Source: Candidatus Roseilinea sp. (GTDB lineage Bacteria; Chloroflexota; Anaerolineae; J036; Brachytrichaceae). Taken from it: a stretch of DNA of 64,000 nucleotides. Both the position numbers and the translations under genes were made by a program. Of the stretch, positions 16,251 to 26,995 are shown one piece after another. The notes beneath the pieces were generated by a model. That model saw nothing but the letters and a program-made list of their open reading frames with translations, did not search any database and was not told the DNA's origin. Location: the NCBI GenBank assembly GCA_026003755.1, contig BPHV01000002.1:62001-126000 (forward strand), in the 5' to 3' direction. How positions within the stretch are numbered: position 1 is the first letter of the stretch; every line of letters starts with the position of its first letter.

Positions 16251-17354
16251 CGCCATCAACGCGCGGGCGATATCCAGCGCAGCCTGAGGGCGCGCCAGCG
16301 CCTTAGAAGCGCGTCGCACTCGCGCGAGGTCATCGGGGTTGTTGAGCCACTGCTTGAGTTGCGCTACCACCGATGCCGGCGTGGGGCACCATACCGCCGC
16401 GCCGTGGCTTACGGCATAGTCGCGCGGGCCCTCCTCCTGGCCGGGCAGCGCGTCAAAGATGATGATCGGCAGGCCGGCGGCGAAGCCCTCGGCCAGCGTA
16501 GTCGAGCCGGCTTTGGTGATCAGCACGTCCGATGCCCCCATCCACTCCGGCACATCATCTACGAAGCCCAACACTTGCGTCGTAGGTCCGGCAATGTCCC
16601 GGCTCAGCGCCTGATACAGCGCCTGATTGCGCCCACAGATGACGACCAGTTGCACGGGCAAGCCGGCATGGGCAATTGCTCGCGCCGTCTTGTTCAGCAA
16701 CCCTGCGCCTTCGCCGCCGCCCAAGAGCAGCACAACCGGGCGACCCTCGCACAGGCCGCGCTCGGCGCGCGAGCCGGCCCCGCGCTTTACGCGCGCTTCA
16801 AGCGAAGGGATGACCGGCTGGCCGGTGATGATCACCCGCTGAGGCGGTACGCCGTGCGTGATCAGCTCTTCGCGCGCCTCCTCGGTGGGCACCGTGACGA
16901 CATCGGCGAACGGCGTGACGTGAAAGCTGTGGATGTGGCTGAGGTCGGTCACCACATGGGCGTAGCGCGCGCGAGGCGCCCACAAGCGCATTGCCGGCGG
17001 GACGAACGGATTAAAGTGCGGCTGGCACGACACATAAACGTCGGCTGGGTGCTCGCGAAACAACGCGCGCAGGCGCGCGCTGTCCAGTTTGCTCAGCAGG
17101 GCGCCGAACTTCTGCATCCGCTGAACGTCATCGAGCACAACGTAGTTCAAATAGTGCAACCATCGCGCATGGCTAATCGCAACGCGGTAGGTGGCTTCGC
17201 TGTGGTTGAACGGTCGAGGGAGATAGCCGATGGCGTTGATCATCTCCACGCGGTGTAGCTTGCCGTTGAGTGTCGCGAAGGCCTGCTGAATGCTGTCGGC
17301 CGCGGTGCGATGTCCGCCTCCGGTGTCGGAGTAGAGAAGCGCGAAGGTGGCCAT
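16239..17354 (-). CDS. MGDG-synthase-like glycosyltransferase (GT28 type)
   Basis: This 371-residue protein starts with the SDTGGGHRTAA motif typical of monogalactosyldiacylglycerol synthase and processive diacylglycerol glycosyltransferases. In the middle it has the LLLGGGEGAGLLNK loop, and near the C-terminus KAGSTTLAEGFAAGLP, a GT-B nucleotide-sugar binding site as in MurG. The NPFVPPAMRL and VVTDLSHIH segments match the diacylglycerol side of this family. The likely job is transfer of a sugar from UDP-sugar to diacylglycerol at the inner face of the membrane. Sugar identity and product are not decided by sequence. Confidence 0.82.
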   Translation of the reverse strand: MATFALLYSDTGGGHRTAADSIQQAFATLNGKLHRVEMINAIGYLPRPFNHSEATYRVAISHARWLHYLNYVVLDDVQRMQKFGALLSKLDSARLRALFREHPADVYVSCQPHFNPFVPPAMRLWAPRARYAHVVTDLSHIHSFHVTPFADVVTVPTEEAREELITHGVPPQRVIITGQPVIPSLEARVKRGAGSRAERGLCEGRPVVLLLGGGEGAGLLNKTARAIAHAGLPVQLVVICGRNQALYQALSRDIAGPTTQVLGFVDDVPEWMGASDVLITKAGSTTLAEGFAAGLPIIIFDALPGQEEGPRDYAVSHGAAVWCPTPASVVAQLKQWLNNPDDLARVRRASKALARPQAALDIARALMALCE

Positions 17355-17514
17355 TTCTGTCCCATTCTAAATCGCCTCATGCATGGGAGCGTGCATCGTG
17401 GCGCGTCTCCCTAACAGGGCGAGGCTTGGGAGGGCGCGGACGTTGCGTGGGCTTATCCTCTCTCTGTTGTGCGCCTCTCGCGCCGGAAGTGCGCGCTCGT
17501 TCCGCAGAGTATGA

Positions 17515-18495
<981 letters not shown>

Positions 18496-18532
18496 GCTGT
18501 GAGCGACATCCCGTTTCAAACTTAGAACGCCT

Positions 18533-20209
18533 GTGAGGAGCCTGCGCGCATGTCTGCTCGACGAGCCGCTGCCACGGTTGATGGCGATAGCGGACTTGTG
18601 GGACGCGCCGATCGAGGCGACCTCGGCGCATGACGCGGCCGGAGCGCTGGCGCTCTATATGCTTCAGCGCGAACGGCTGGCAGCAGCCCGCGCCTCACTG
18701 CCGCCGGATGCGCGCAGCGCGCTCGATGCCTTAGTGGCTGCGCGAGGGCGGATGCCCGCAGCAGCGTTTGAGCGGCGCTTCGGCGGCATCCGGCCAATGG
18801 GCCCCGGCCGGCTCGAGCGCGAACGCCCTTGGCAATCGCCAGCTAACGCCGCCGAGCAGCTATGGTATCGCGGCTTCATTTTTCGCGCCTTCGACCGGCT
18901 GAGCGGCGCACCCACCGAAGTCGTGTTCGTGCCGGGCGATATGCTTGCGCTGCTGGGCGCCGAGCCGCATGCGCCTCAGGAGGAATTCGCCGTTTCGCCG
19001 GCTCAGCCATCCGACCTGCGCCCGTCGAAGTGCCTCGATGATGTCGTCACGCTCCTGTGCTTCATCCGCAACCACGAGGTGCGCACGAAGGCCAGCAGCG
19101 TGTGGGATGCGGCGTCGCGGCGGATGGTGGCGCCCATGTTGCGTGACCCGGACGGCGCAATCGAAAACGATCCCAACGGCCGCTTCGCCTTTCTCACACA
19201 CCTGCTTGCGCGCCTGGGTTGGACGCGGACCGAGCAGGGCCGGCTGCGGTTGACCCCACAGCCGGTCGCCCAATGGTTGCAAAGCCCGCCGGAAGCCCAA
19301 CGCGACGCTTTGTTCAACGCCTGGTTGAACGATCCGGAATGGAACGACCTCGCGCACGTGGACGGGTTGGCCCTGGAGATGACGCACACCTGGTCGAGCG
19401 ATCCCGTGCGCACGCGCAAGGGGATCGTCCGCCTGTGGGAAAGGTGGCGATCGGCGAGGGAGGACGCGACTCGCCCAATCTCCACGCCCCCCTCTCGGTT
19501 TCCCGATCCATCCCTCATCTCTGCCTTCGTCACATACGTACACGAGCATGACCCCGATTTCGCCCGGCCGGACGGGCGCTACGACACATGGCACGTGCGC
19601 GACGCGCGCACCGGTCAATTCCTGCACGGCTTCGAGCACTGGGAGCGTGTGGAAGGGGCCTTGATCCGCTACATCATCGAGAAGCCGCTGCGTTGGTTGA
19701 GCGACTTAGACGAAGCCAGCGCCGACCCGCCGACGCCGCCCTTCCAGGTGACCGCCGATGGCCGGATCATCATCGCGCGCCATCTGAGATACGCGCGTTT
19801 TCAGGTTGCGCGCGTGGCTGACTGGATCGAGACGCGCGCGGACGCCTACGCCTATCGGCTCTCTCCACGCTCACTTGAGCGCGCGCGCGCGCAGGGCATC
19901 CGCGCCGGTCGCGTGATCGAGTTCCTGGAGCAAACCGGCGGTCAGGCCCTACCGGCCGGGCTGAAGCGGGCGCTGCTGCGCTGGGAAGAGCGCGGGGCTG
20001 AGCTGAGCTTGGAGACGACGGTGATCTTGCGCGCGCAGGACGGCGCGACGATGGACGCGCTGTTGCGTCTGCCCCAGATGCGTCGCCTGGTGGCCGAGCG
20101 CTTAGCGCCGAATTGCGTTGCGATTCGCTCGCGCGATGTTGACGCCGCGCGCACTGTGATCATCGAAAGCGGGCTGTTGGTGGACGCGGCGCAGGCATCC
20201 GGCGGCTAA
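18533..20209 (+). CDS. Helicase-associated (XPB N-terminal-like) domain protein
   Basis: This 558-residue protein is reached from a GTG start 37 bp after mdh. It lacks Walker motifs and all helicase motifs. The C-terminal third (residues about 405-550: TADGRIIIARHLRYARFQV, the YRLSPRSLERARAQGI segment, then LRLPQMRRLVAERL and RSRDVDAARTVI) matches the helicase-associated / XPB-Ssl2 N-terminal-like region (PF13625-type). Such proteins are common as conserved proteins of unknown role in Actinobacteria and Chloroflexota. A role in DNA repair is possible but is inference. Confidence 0.65.
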   Translation: MRSLRACLLDEPLPRLMAIADLWDAPIEATSAHDAAGALALYMLQRERLAAARASLPPDARSALDALVAARGRMPAAAFERRFGGIRPMGPGRLERERPWQSPANAAEQLWYRGFIFRAFDRLSGAPTEVVFVPGDMLALLGAEPHAPQEEFAVSPAQPSDLRPSKCLDDVVTLLCFIRNHEVRTKASSVWDAASRRMVAPMLRDPDGAIENDPNGRFAFLTHLLARLGWTRTEQGRLRLTPQPVAQWLQSPPEAQRDALFNAWLNDPEWNDLAHVDGLALEMTHTWSSDPVRTRKGIVRLWERWRSAREDATRPISTPPSRFPDPSLISAFVTYVHEHDPDFARPDGRYDTWHVRDARTGQFLHGFEHWERVEGALIRYIIEKPLRWLSDLDEASADPPTPPFQVTADGRIIIARHLRYARFQVARVADWIETRADAYAYRLSPRSLERARAQGIRAGRVIEFLEQTGGQALPAGLKRALLRWEERGAELSLETTVILRAQDGATMDALLRLPQMRRLVAERLAPNCVAIRSRDVDAARTVIIESGLLVDAAQASGG

Positions 20210-20267
20210 GATGCAACGCGCCGCTCAGAAGCTTCGCTCCCTACCAGACGACAAGATGCGTCCTGGT

Positions 20268-20273
20268 TATAAT
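20268..20273 (+). promoter_or_regulatory. -10 element (TATAAT) upstream of prfA
   Basis: A perfect TATAAT lies about 155 bp before the prfA ATG. Its -35 side is not convincing. It would give a leader of about 145 nt that contains the hairpin described at 20316-20369. Confidence 0.4.
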
Positions 20274-20315
20274 GTCGCGCGGTTTTAATGCTGCATTAGC
20301 CGCCCCGCCCGAGTG

Positions 20316-20369
20316 ATAACCGCAGGCCGGTCACGGCGCTGCGCTTATCGCATTGGCGAGGCGGTTTTT
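20316..20369 (+). terminator. Terminator/attenuator-like hairpin with U8 in the prfA leader
   Basis: The arms AACCGC (about 20317) and GCGGTT (about 20360) enclose a GC-rich region, and the downstream arm runs into TTTTTTTT. The structure lies between the -10 box at 20268 and prfA at 20427. It may end transcription from the preceding gene, or attenuate prfA if the TATAAT is used. The stem is short and the loop long, so confidence is modest. Confidence 0.4.
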
Positions 20370-20426
20370 TTTGACGACGGCGCTCTTCGTCCCTGGCTAG
20401 CGAGGAGCAAGGGTCGCACATCTTCT

Positions 20427-21491
20427 ATGGAAGACAAGCTGGCAGGCATCGAACGGAGATACGAGGAACTCGCGCAACGGATGGCCGATCCGGAGCTGAC
20501 CAACGACTATCCACGCTACGCAGAAGTTGCGCGTCAGCACAGCGAGTTAGAGCCGATCGTGCAGAAGTACCGCGAGTGGAAGCGCGTCCGACAAGAGCTG
20601 GCCGATAACGCGCTACTAGCCGAGGGCAAGGACGAGCTGGCTGAGCTGGCGCGCCTGGAGCTGGAGCCGCTGCGCGAACGCGCCGCTGCGCTGGAGCAGG
20701 AACTCAAGCTCATGCTTGCGCCCAAGGATCCTCGGGATGAGCGCAGCGTGATCATGGAGATCCGCGCCGGCGCCGGCGGTGAGGAGGCGGCGTTGTTCGC
20801 TGCCGATCTCTTCCGCATGTACAGCCGTTACGCCGAGAACCATCGCTGGAAGGTCGAGCTGATTGACGCCAACGAAACCGGCATCGGCGGCTTCAAAGAG
20901 ATCATCTTTGCCGTCAAGGGCAAAGGGGCGTACTCCCGGCTGAAGTTCGAGAGCGGCGTGCATCGGGTGCAGCGCGTGCCGGCTACTGAGGCCAGCGGCC
21001 GCATCCATACCAGCACGGTCACCGTGGCGGTGCTGCCGGAGGTGGATGAGGTCGAGGTCAACATCCCGCCAAGCGATATCGAGATCGAGACCTTCCGCTC
21101 GCGCGGCGCGGGCGGCCAAAACGTGCAGAAGAACGAGAGCGCCGTGCGCATCACCCATAAGCCGACCGGCATTGTTGTGGCCGTGCAGGATGAGCGCAGC
21201 CAAACCCAAAACCGGCTGCGCGCCATGGCCATTTTGCGCGCACGGCTCTATGAGATCGAACAGAGCAAGCTGGCCAGTGCGCTGGCGCAGCAGAAGCGCG
21301 AACAGATCGGCACCGGCGAGCGCAGTGAGAAGATCCGCACCTACAACTACCCGCAGAACCGTGTGACCGACCACCGCATCGGCCTGGACGTGTATCGCTT
21401 GCCGGAGGTGCTGGAAGGCGACCTCGACGTGTTCATTGACGAACTGGTCGTCCGCGAGCAGGCCGAGCGATTGCAGGCAGCGGGGATGTGA
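20427..21491 (+). CDS. prfA: Peptide chain release factor 1
   Basis: RF1 recognises UAA and UAG and triggers peptide release. The protein has an N-terminal helical domain ([19 protein letters not shown]), the tripeptide-type decoding region and the conserved GGQ motif in [14 protein letters not shown] near residue 228, which contacts the peptidyl-transferase centre. It ends with a typical [14 protein letters not shown] tail. I start at the ATG at 20427, which matches the family N-terminus; an upstream ATG at 20313 would add 38 residues not found in the family. It overlaps prmC by four bases. Confidence 0.95.
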   Translation: MEDKLAGIERRYEELAQRMADPELTNDYPRYAEVARQHSELEPIVQKYREWKRVRQELADNALLAEGKDELAELARLELEPLRERAAALEQELKLMLAPKDPRDERSVIMEIRAGAGGEEAALFAADLFRMYSRYAENHRWKVELIDANETGIGGFKEIIFAVKGKGAYSRLKFESGVHRVQRVPATEASGRIHTSTVTVAVLPEVDEVEVNIPPSDIEIETFRSRGAGGQNVQKNESAVRITHKPTGIVVAVQDERSQTQNRLRAMAILRARLYEIEQSKLASALAQQKREQIGTGERSEKIRTYNYPQNRVTDHRIGLDVYRLPEVLEGDLDVFIDELVVREQAERLQAAGM

Positions 21492-22414
21492 CCAAGCGGG
21501 GGCGCCGGTTGGAGATCGGATTGGACGAAGATATTCGCACCGCCCTGCGCGCAGCGATTGCGCAGCTCGATGCCGCGCGCGTAGACGCGCCGACCACGAC
21601 GGCGCGCCTGTTGCTGGCGCACGTGCTCGACAAGCCCAAAGAGTGGCTCGTCGCGCATGGCGATGCGCGGCTCGACGCTGCAGCGCGGGAGCGCTTTGGG
21701 GCGCTGTTGCGGCGCGTGGTCGCGCGCGAGCCGCTCGCCTACGTCCTCGGCTCTCGCGAGTTCTACGGCCTCGACCTGAGCGTGGATCGGCGGGTGCTTA
21801 TCCCACGGCCGGAGACGGAGGGCCTCGTCGAGTTGGCGCTCGACGAACTCCAGACCATCCCTCTCAGCCCACACCTCCGCCCCGCTCGATTTTCGGTCTT
21901 GGATGTGGGCACAGGCAGCGGCGCGATTCCTATTGCGATCGCGAAGCATGCGCCGGATGTGCGCATCCTGGCGACCGACATCAGCGCCGACGCGCTGGCC
22001 GTGGCGCGACTGAACGCCAGGCGACACGGCGTCGCCGATCGCATCACCCTGTTACAGGCCGACCTGCTGGACGGCCTTGTCGCACTGCCCCCCATCATCA
22101 CGGCCAACTTGCCCTACGTCACGCGCGCGGAAATCGAAGGGTTGCCGCCGGAGATCCAAGCGCACGAGCCGCGCATCGCGCTCGACGGCGGCGATGACGG
22201 CCTGGCGCTGGTGCGACGGCTGCTGGAGCAGATTGCCGCGCGCATGACGAGGGGCGATGGCACTTCGCAGCCGCGCGTCGTCTTTCTGGAAATCGGTGCG
22301 TCTCAGGGGCCGGCCGCCCTGGCGGCTGCGCGAACCCTCCTGCCGCATGCGCAGGCGGAGATTAAAAAAGACCTGGCCGGCTTAGACCGCGTGTTGGCCC
22401 TTCGCCTTGCATGA
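21488..22414 (+). CDS. prmC: Release-factor glutamine methyltransferase
   Basis: PrmC methylates the glutamine of the GGQ motif in release factors RF1 and RF2, and this gene directly follows prfA with a 4-bp GTGA overlap. The 308-residue protein has an N-terminal helical domain, the linking segment [14 protein letters not shown], motif [17 protein letters not shown] near residue 138 and the active-site tetrapeptide. The catalytic motif reads NLPY rather than the usual NPPY (near residue 205). The asparagine and tyrosine are kept. The location beside prfA makes the assignment firm. Confidence 0.92.
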   Translation: MTKRGRRLEIGLDEDIRTALRAAIAQLDAARVDAPTTTARLLLAHVLDKPKEWLVAHGDARLDAAARERFGALLRRVVAREPLAYVLGSREFYGLDLSVDRRVLIPRPETEGLVELALDELQTIPLSPHLRPARFSVLDVGTGSGAIPIAIAKHAPDVRILATDISADALAVARLNARRHGVADRITLLQADLLDGLVALPPIITANLPYVTRAEIEGLPPEIQAHEPRIALDGGDDGLALVRRLLEQIAARMTRGDGTSQPRVVFLEIGASQGPAALAAARTLLPHAQAEIKKDLAGLDRVLALRLA

Positions 22415-22472
22415 GTGACGCTTCGCGATCAACGCTGATGGGCCACCTGCCGTCCGTCACCCACCACCGCAC

Positions 22473-23297
22473 ATGAGCCACCCAACAGCGCCCTTCGACC
22501 TGATCGCCCTCGATCTCGATGGCACCACCGTCCGCCAGGATATGACCGTATCGCCACGCGTGCTGCGCGCCGCGCAGATGGCCATGCAGCGCGGCGCACG
22601 GGTGACAATCGCCACCGGCCGCAACGTGCCCAGCACCCGGCCATTTGCGGCGCTTTTCGGCGTCAACGCGCCGGTCATCTGCCAGCAAGGCGGGGTGATC
22701 TACGACTACCGCAGCGAAACCACGCTCCTGCGCATCACCCTGCCGCATGCGCTGACGTGCGAGCTGATCGCGCTCGAAGCTCAGCACCCCGAATGGCGCG
22801 TCGTGATGTATCAGGACGAGCGCATTTTCGTCAGCGACGGCGAATTCTTCCGACACATCCACAGCCTGATCGGCTTTGAGCCAGCCGTCGTGGGTGACCT
22901 GTGCGCCGTGCTCGACGGGCGCGATGCCGACAAAGTGCTGTTCATGGTCGAGCCCGCCGACGCGCCGCGCGCGCTGGCGCATCTGCGCGCATTGGTCGGC
23001 GACCGCGCGACCGTGGTGCAGTCCCACGCCCGCTTTGTGGAAGTGAACCCGCTCAGCGCCGATAAGGGCAGCGCGCTGCGCTGGTTAGCCAACCGGCTGA
23101 GCGTGCCGCGCGAGCGCGTCATGGCGATCGGCGATCAAGGCAACGACGCCACGATGGTCGCCTGGGCGGGCTTCGGTGTGGCGATGGGCAACGGCAACGA
23201 CGCGACGAAAGCCGTCGCCGACTGGATCGCCCCCAGCATCGAGGAGGACGGCGCAGCGGTCGCGATCGAGAAATTCGTGCTCGGGAGCGAAGGATGA
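22473..23297 (+). CDS. Cof-type HAD-IIB phosphatase
   Basis: This 274-residue protein has the HAD motif I DLDGTTVR near residue 14, a C2-type cap domain in the middle, a KGSALRWLANRL segment with the motif III lysine and the motif IV GDQGNDATMVAWAG near residue 218. Cof-type phosphatases hydrolyse small phosphorylated metabolites such as sugar phosphates, FMN or pyridoxal phosphate. The substrate here cannot be told. It follows prmC in the same direction, with 58 bp between them. Confidence 0.85.
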   Translation: MSHPTAPFDLIALDLDGTTVRQDMTVSPRVLRAAQMAMQRGARVTIATGRNVPSTRPFAALFGVNAPVICQQGGVIYDYRSETTLLRITLPHALTCELIALEAQHPEWRVVMYQDERIFVSDGEFFRHIHSLIGFEPAVVGDLCAVLDGRDADKVLFMVEPADAPRALAHLRALVGDRATVVQSHARFVEVNPLSADKGSALRWLANRLSVPRERVMAIGDQGNDATMVAWAGFGVAMGNGNDATKAVADWIAPSIEEDGAAVAIEKFVLGSEG

Positions 23298-23317
23298 ATC
23301 ATCCGGGATTCACGCCT

Positions 23318-23503
23318 GGTCGCTCACGCCCCGACCGATGTTCTTTGCGCGCGATTGCTCGGCCAGGCGCGCCTTGTAGTCGAGCACCTTCTGTAACAGC
23401 GATCACCGCGGCAGCGGTGAGCAGGCAGCGGGCGCGCCCGGCAGGTGCGCTGCGCCGCCGGCTCCAGCGATGATGACCTTCAAGCCGCGCTCATGCGCGG
23501 TTT
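23318..23503 (-). pseudogene. purE: purE remnant (phosphoribosylaminoimidazole carboxylase, catalytic subunit)
   Basis: On the minus strand this frame contains [19 protein letters not shown], the most conserved block of PurE, followed by an in-frame stop where the TPLPVIGVP block should continue. It is then joined to LLQKVLDYKARLAEQ, the PurE C-terminus. About the first 60 residues and about 45 central residues are missing. It starts inside the end of rsgA. PurE normally isomerises N5-carboxyaminoimidazole ribonucleotide in purine synthesis. This copy cannot be functional; a complete copy may exist elsewhere. Confidence 0.8.
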
Positions 23504-24483
23504 TGCCATTTGTGTTGCTGGCTCAGCTCCTCGCGCAGCCGCAAATAGGAATCGTAGCGCGCCTGGCTGATCTCGCCGCGCCTGAGTGCACGGATCACGG
23601 CGCAGCCCGGTTCGTGCGTGTGCGTGCAATCCGAGAATTCACACTGGCTGACCAGCGGCGCAATCTCGCGGTAGTAACCGTCTAATTCTTCGGCCTGCAC
23701 GTCCCAGATGGCGTAGGCGCGGATGCCCGGCGTGTCGGCGATCCAGCTACATTCGTCGAGCTGCACCAGCTCAGGCACCACCGTCGTGTGCCGGCCCTTC
23801 TTCAGCACTTCGCTGATGCGCCCAACCTCTTTGCCCAGGCCGGGCTTGAGCGCATTCAGCAAGCTGCTTTTACCCACGCCGCTCTTGCCGGTGAGCACGC
23901 TGAGCTTGCCATGCAGTCGCTCGCGCAGTCGCGCGATGCCCGCATATGCTGGATGATCGGCATGGGTAGACGTGTAGATCACCTCATAGCCCAACTGCTC
24001 GTAGATCGCGAACATCGCGCGCGCCGCGTCTAAGCCCACCAGGTCTACTTTGCTGGCCACAATCACCGCCGACAACTGCTGCGCCTCCGCCCCGACCAGA
24101 TAACGGTCGAGCATGCGCGGATGGAACTCCGGCTCGGCGCACGCAAAGACGAAAATCGCCATATCCACATTCGCGACGATCACTTGGCGGATCTGCTGGC
24201 CCGGTTTGCCGCGCGCCGTGAACACCGGATCAAGCCGCGACAAGGTGCGCCCGCGTGGCGCGACGGCAATAATGCGTCCGTTCACCAGCCCCTCGCTCTG
24301 CACCGGCTCCACCATCACCCGGTCGCCGACGGCCAGCGCGTCCTCTTCGTGCTTGCCCTTGGTCAGACGCCCCGCCGCCTTGCAGACGAACCGGCGGCCG
24401 TCGTCGCAATGCACGGTGAAGAAGCCGCTCTGCGCTTTGATCACCAGTCCGTGCTGAGCCATCGGTTTGCTTGCGTCACTCAT
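23491..24483 (-). CDS. rsgA: Ribosome small-subunit-dependent GTPase A
   Basis: RsgA is a circularly permuted GTPase that helps late maturation of the 30S subunit. The 330-residue protein has an N-terminal OB-fold ([19 protein letters not shown]), the G4-type ASKVDLVG, then G1 [16 protein letters not shown] and G3 DTPGIRAY, in the permuted order. The C-terminal zinc site is [17 protein letters not shown] start at the ATG at 24483 because it overlaps the stop of the upstream penicillin-binding-protein gene by eight bases; an upstream frame start would lie inside that gene. The last codons merge with the purE relic. Confidence 0.94.
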   Translation of the reverse strand: MSDASKPMAQHGLVIKAQSGFFTVHCDDGRRFVCKAAGRLTKGKHEEDALAVGDRVMVEPVQSEGLVNGRIIAVAPRGRTLSRLDPVFTARGKPGQQIRQVIVANVDMAIFVFACAEPEFHPRMLDRYLVGAEAQQLSAVIVASKVDLVGLDAARAMFAIYEQLGYEVIYTSTHADHPAYAGIARLRERLHGKLSVLTGKSGVGKSSLLNALKPGLGKEVGRISEVLKKGRHTTVVPELVQLDECSWIADTPGIRAYAIWDVQAEELDGYYREIAPLVSQCEFSDCTHTHEPGCAVIRALRRGEISQARYDSYLRLREELSQQHKWQNRA

Positions 24484-26665
24484 TCGCTCTTCGATCGCGC
24501 GGCGTGGGGGAGATCGCCAAGCCGTAGTAAGCCTCGATGATTTGACGCACCAACGGCGCGGCATAGCTCGACCCCTCGCCGATGTTCTCCAGCAGCGCAG
24601 TGACGATGATCTCCGGCGCATCGGCAGGCGCGTAGGCCGTGAACCAGGCGAAGGGCTTCGCGTCGCCGCCGGCCTGCGCCGTGCCGCTCTTGCCGGCGAC
24701 GATCAGCCGGCGCGCGCTTGCGCGTGACTGCGCTGGAATGCGGTTGCATGGGACGACGCGGCCTTCGGCGTCGAAGCAGTAGTCAAAGCCGGCGAAGCGA
24801 TACGTCGTCGTTCCGAATCGCGCGTCGCGCGTCACGCCAATCATGCCGCGTTGAATCGCCTCGAGCGCAGCCGGGATGAGCGGCAGCCGGGCGGCGGGTT
24901 CCGCGCTGGGCTTCGGGCGCGGCGAAGCGATGAGATACGGGCGCCGCACCAGGCCGCCGCTGGCAATGGCGGCGGTCATCTGCGCGACCTGCAGCGGTGT
25001 GACCAACATGAAGCCCTGGCCCACTGCCAGGTTGACTGTGTCACCGCCCGTCCACGCTTCGCCGAGCGCCTGCCGCTTCCAGTCGGGGTCGGGCACCAGC
25101 CCGGCCGCTTCGGGCAGCTCAATGCCCGTGCGCGCCCCGAAGCCGAACTTGCGGGCATACGCGCTCAACACGTAGGCGCTCTTCTCCTGCAGCCGCTTGC
25201 CCACCTCGTAGAACACGACGTTGCATGACGCCGTGAGGCCGACCTGCAGGCTGATGCGCCCGTGGCCGCTGCGCAGCCAGCACGTTTTGCGAAACGCGAC
25301 GCCGTAGCCGTCCCAGAAGCCGGGGTCGCGGAACACCTCATCGGGCGTCGTGACGCCTTCGCCGATGCCGGCGGCCATCGTCACCATCTTGAAGGTCGAG
25401 CCGGGGGGATATTGTCCCTGCGTGGCGCGATTGAGCAGGGCGCCTTCCTGAATCGCTCGGTCGGTGATGTTGGTCTGCGAGAAGGTGGGCGAACTGGCCA
25501 TCGCCAGCACAGCCGAGTCCTCGGCGCGCAGCACCACGACCGCGCCGCGACGTTCGCCCAGCAAGCGCTGCGCCGCAAGCTGCAAGGCTGGGCTAATGGT
25601 GAGCGTGACATCGTGGCCCTGGACAGCCGGCCGCTCCGCCAGGACGGTCAGATAGCCGCCGGAGAAGAGCTTCAACACCCCGCCCGGCGCGCCCCCGATG
25701 AGCGCGTCGGCGGCGGCTTCGATGCCGGACAGCCCAATTTGTTCATCACCCTGGAAGCCGCGCGCGCGATACGCCGCCAGCGACTCCGGCGGAATAAATC
25801 CGACGAGGCCGACGACGTGCGGAGCAAGGTCCGGGTTGGGATAGTGTCGTTGAAAGCGCGAGCGCACGCTCATCGCCGGAAAGCGTTTGATTTGATCGTA
25901 GTATTCGTCTATCAATGCCTCGTCCACATCGGCGATGGGCGAGAACCAGTCCTTCGGTTGATTGGCGTATTTAGCTTTGATCTCCTCCGGCGCGTGTCGC
26001 GTGATTTGGCTGAGCAGGTCGAGCAGGCGCTGCTCTTCGTCGGGGCCGGCAACCGCGCCGCGCTGCACGCCGATCGTGAGGAACTCGCGCTGGGTGGCGA
26101 GCGGGGTGCCGTCGGCGGCATAGATTGCGCCCCGGGTGCTTTCTTCGCGCTCCATGCGCAGCGTGCCACTCGCGAGGCCGGGGATGATGACGTCAGGCGT
26201 CCACCTCGCGCGCCAATCGGCCGCCGATGGGTCGAAGACCAACCCAAGCGTGCTGGTCACCTCAAACGCCCCCACCAGGCTGCTCTCCCAGCGCGTGACG
26301 AGCGTGGCGGCGGCGCGCTCATCCTGATACAGCAGCCCGCCGCGCAGTTGCGTTTCCGCGCGCGTGGCGAGGGCGATGGCGCGCACGGCTTCATAGCGGC
26401 TGCGCAGCTCGTCGGCGTCCTTCAACTTGGCGCGCGAAGACGCATCGATCAAGGTGAACGCAGCGACGAAGTCTTGCCGGTTGATTGCGTCAACGAAGGC
26501 GTCGGCCACGGCGGCCGCAGAGAGCAGCGGTGGAACGGCTTGGCGGGCCGGCGAAGAAGGCGATGGCGTAGGGAATGGGGGATCGAGCGTGGGCGTCGAA
26601 TTCACGCACGAGGCCGCGACGACTGACGCGGCGGCCCAGGCGAACATCTCTCGTCTCAGTTTCAT
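24476..26665 (-). CDS. Penicillin-binding transpeptidase lipoprotein (MecA_N/NTF2-like N-domain)
   Basis: This is a class B-type penicillin-binding protein that cross-links peptidoglycan outside the membrane. From the ATG at 26665 the product is about 729 residues. It starts with a lipoprotein signal ending in a VVAASC lipobox, a Pro/Ser linker and an NTF2-like domain (VADAFVDAINRQDFVAAFTL). The PBP dimerisation region follows, then the transpeptidase domain with SxxK in PPGSTFKMVTM, SxN in TASCNVVFYE and KSGTAQ. The KTG box is KSG here, which some PBPs share. An ATG at 26791 would add 42 residues before the signal and is less likely. It overlaps rsgA and is probably in one operon with it. 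Confidence 0.88.
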   Translation of the reverse strand: MKLRREMFAWAAASVVAASCVNSTPTLDPPFPTPSPSSPARQAVPPLLSAAAVADAFVDAINRQDFVAAFTLIDASSRAKLKDADELRSRYEAVRAIALATRAETQLRGGLLYQDERAAATLVTRWESSLVGAFEVTSTLGLVFDPSAADWRARWTPDVIIPGLASGTLRMEREESTRGAIYAADGTPLATQREFLTIGVQRGAVAGPDEEQRLLDLLSQITRHAPEEIKAKYANQPKDWFSPIADVDEALIDEYYDQIKRFPAMSVRSRFQRHYPNPDLAPHVVGLVGFIPPESLAAYRARGFQGDEQIGLSGIEAAADALIGGAPGGVLKLFSGGYLTVLAERPAVQGHDVTLTISPALQLAAQRLLGERRGAVVVLRAEDSAVLAMASSPTFSQTNITDRAIQEGALLNRATQGQYPPGSTFKMVTMAAGIGEGVTTPDEVFRDPGFWDGYGVAFRKTCWLRSGHGRISLQVGLTASCNVVFYEVGKRLQEKSAYVLSAYARKFGFGARTGIELPEAAGLVPDPDWKRQALGEAWTGGDTVNLAVGQGFMLVTPLQVAQMTAAIASGGLVRRPYLIASPRPKPSAEPAARLPLIPAALEAIQRGMIGVTRDARFGTTTYRFAGFDYCFDAEGRVVPCNRIPAQSRASARRLIVAGKSGTAQAGGDAKPFAWFTAYAPADAPEIIVTALLENIGEGSSYAAPLVRQIIEAYYGLAISPTPRDRRANE

Positions 26666-26995
26666 GCGCGTGCGACCAGCACTCACAACGCGGCGATGCA
26701 AAACATAGCGATTGTAACTGCTCGGCGGCGCATCATGCTCAACACGGCTTGCCGCGATAAACCTTGCGCCTGCCACACCGATAAAGGTCATCGCGCGATG
26801 CGCGCTTCGCGACGCTCGCGCTGTTGGATCGTCCCACAGATGCGCGCGGAGCGGCCGGATGGATCGTCAACCGCACGCCCAGCCGCCATAGCCACTGCAC
26901 GACGAACGTGGCCGGCACTCCAGATCGGTCAGCCGCAATGCCAATGCTGCGATCACGAGCGCGATAGCTGCTATTTATGCCATTAATCTGTGCGC
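26666..26995. other. Intergenic stretch without a supported gene
   Basis: The 330 bp between the penicillin-binding-protein gene and the relic glycosyltransferase hold a chance minus-strand frame (26739-26999), but its translation has no recognisable domain. The upstream region of the PBP gene contains TACAAT and TATGTT boxes. I see nothing else. Confidence 0.4.

Noticed and set aside
25262-26626. A 454-codon plus-strand frame antisense to the penicillin-binding protein gene
   Set aside because: The minus strand encodes a protein with all three transpeptidase motifs, and the plus-strand translation has no recognisable features.
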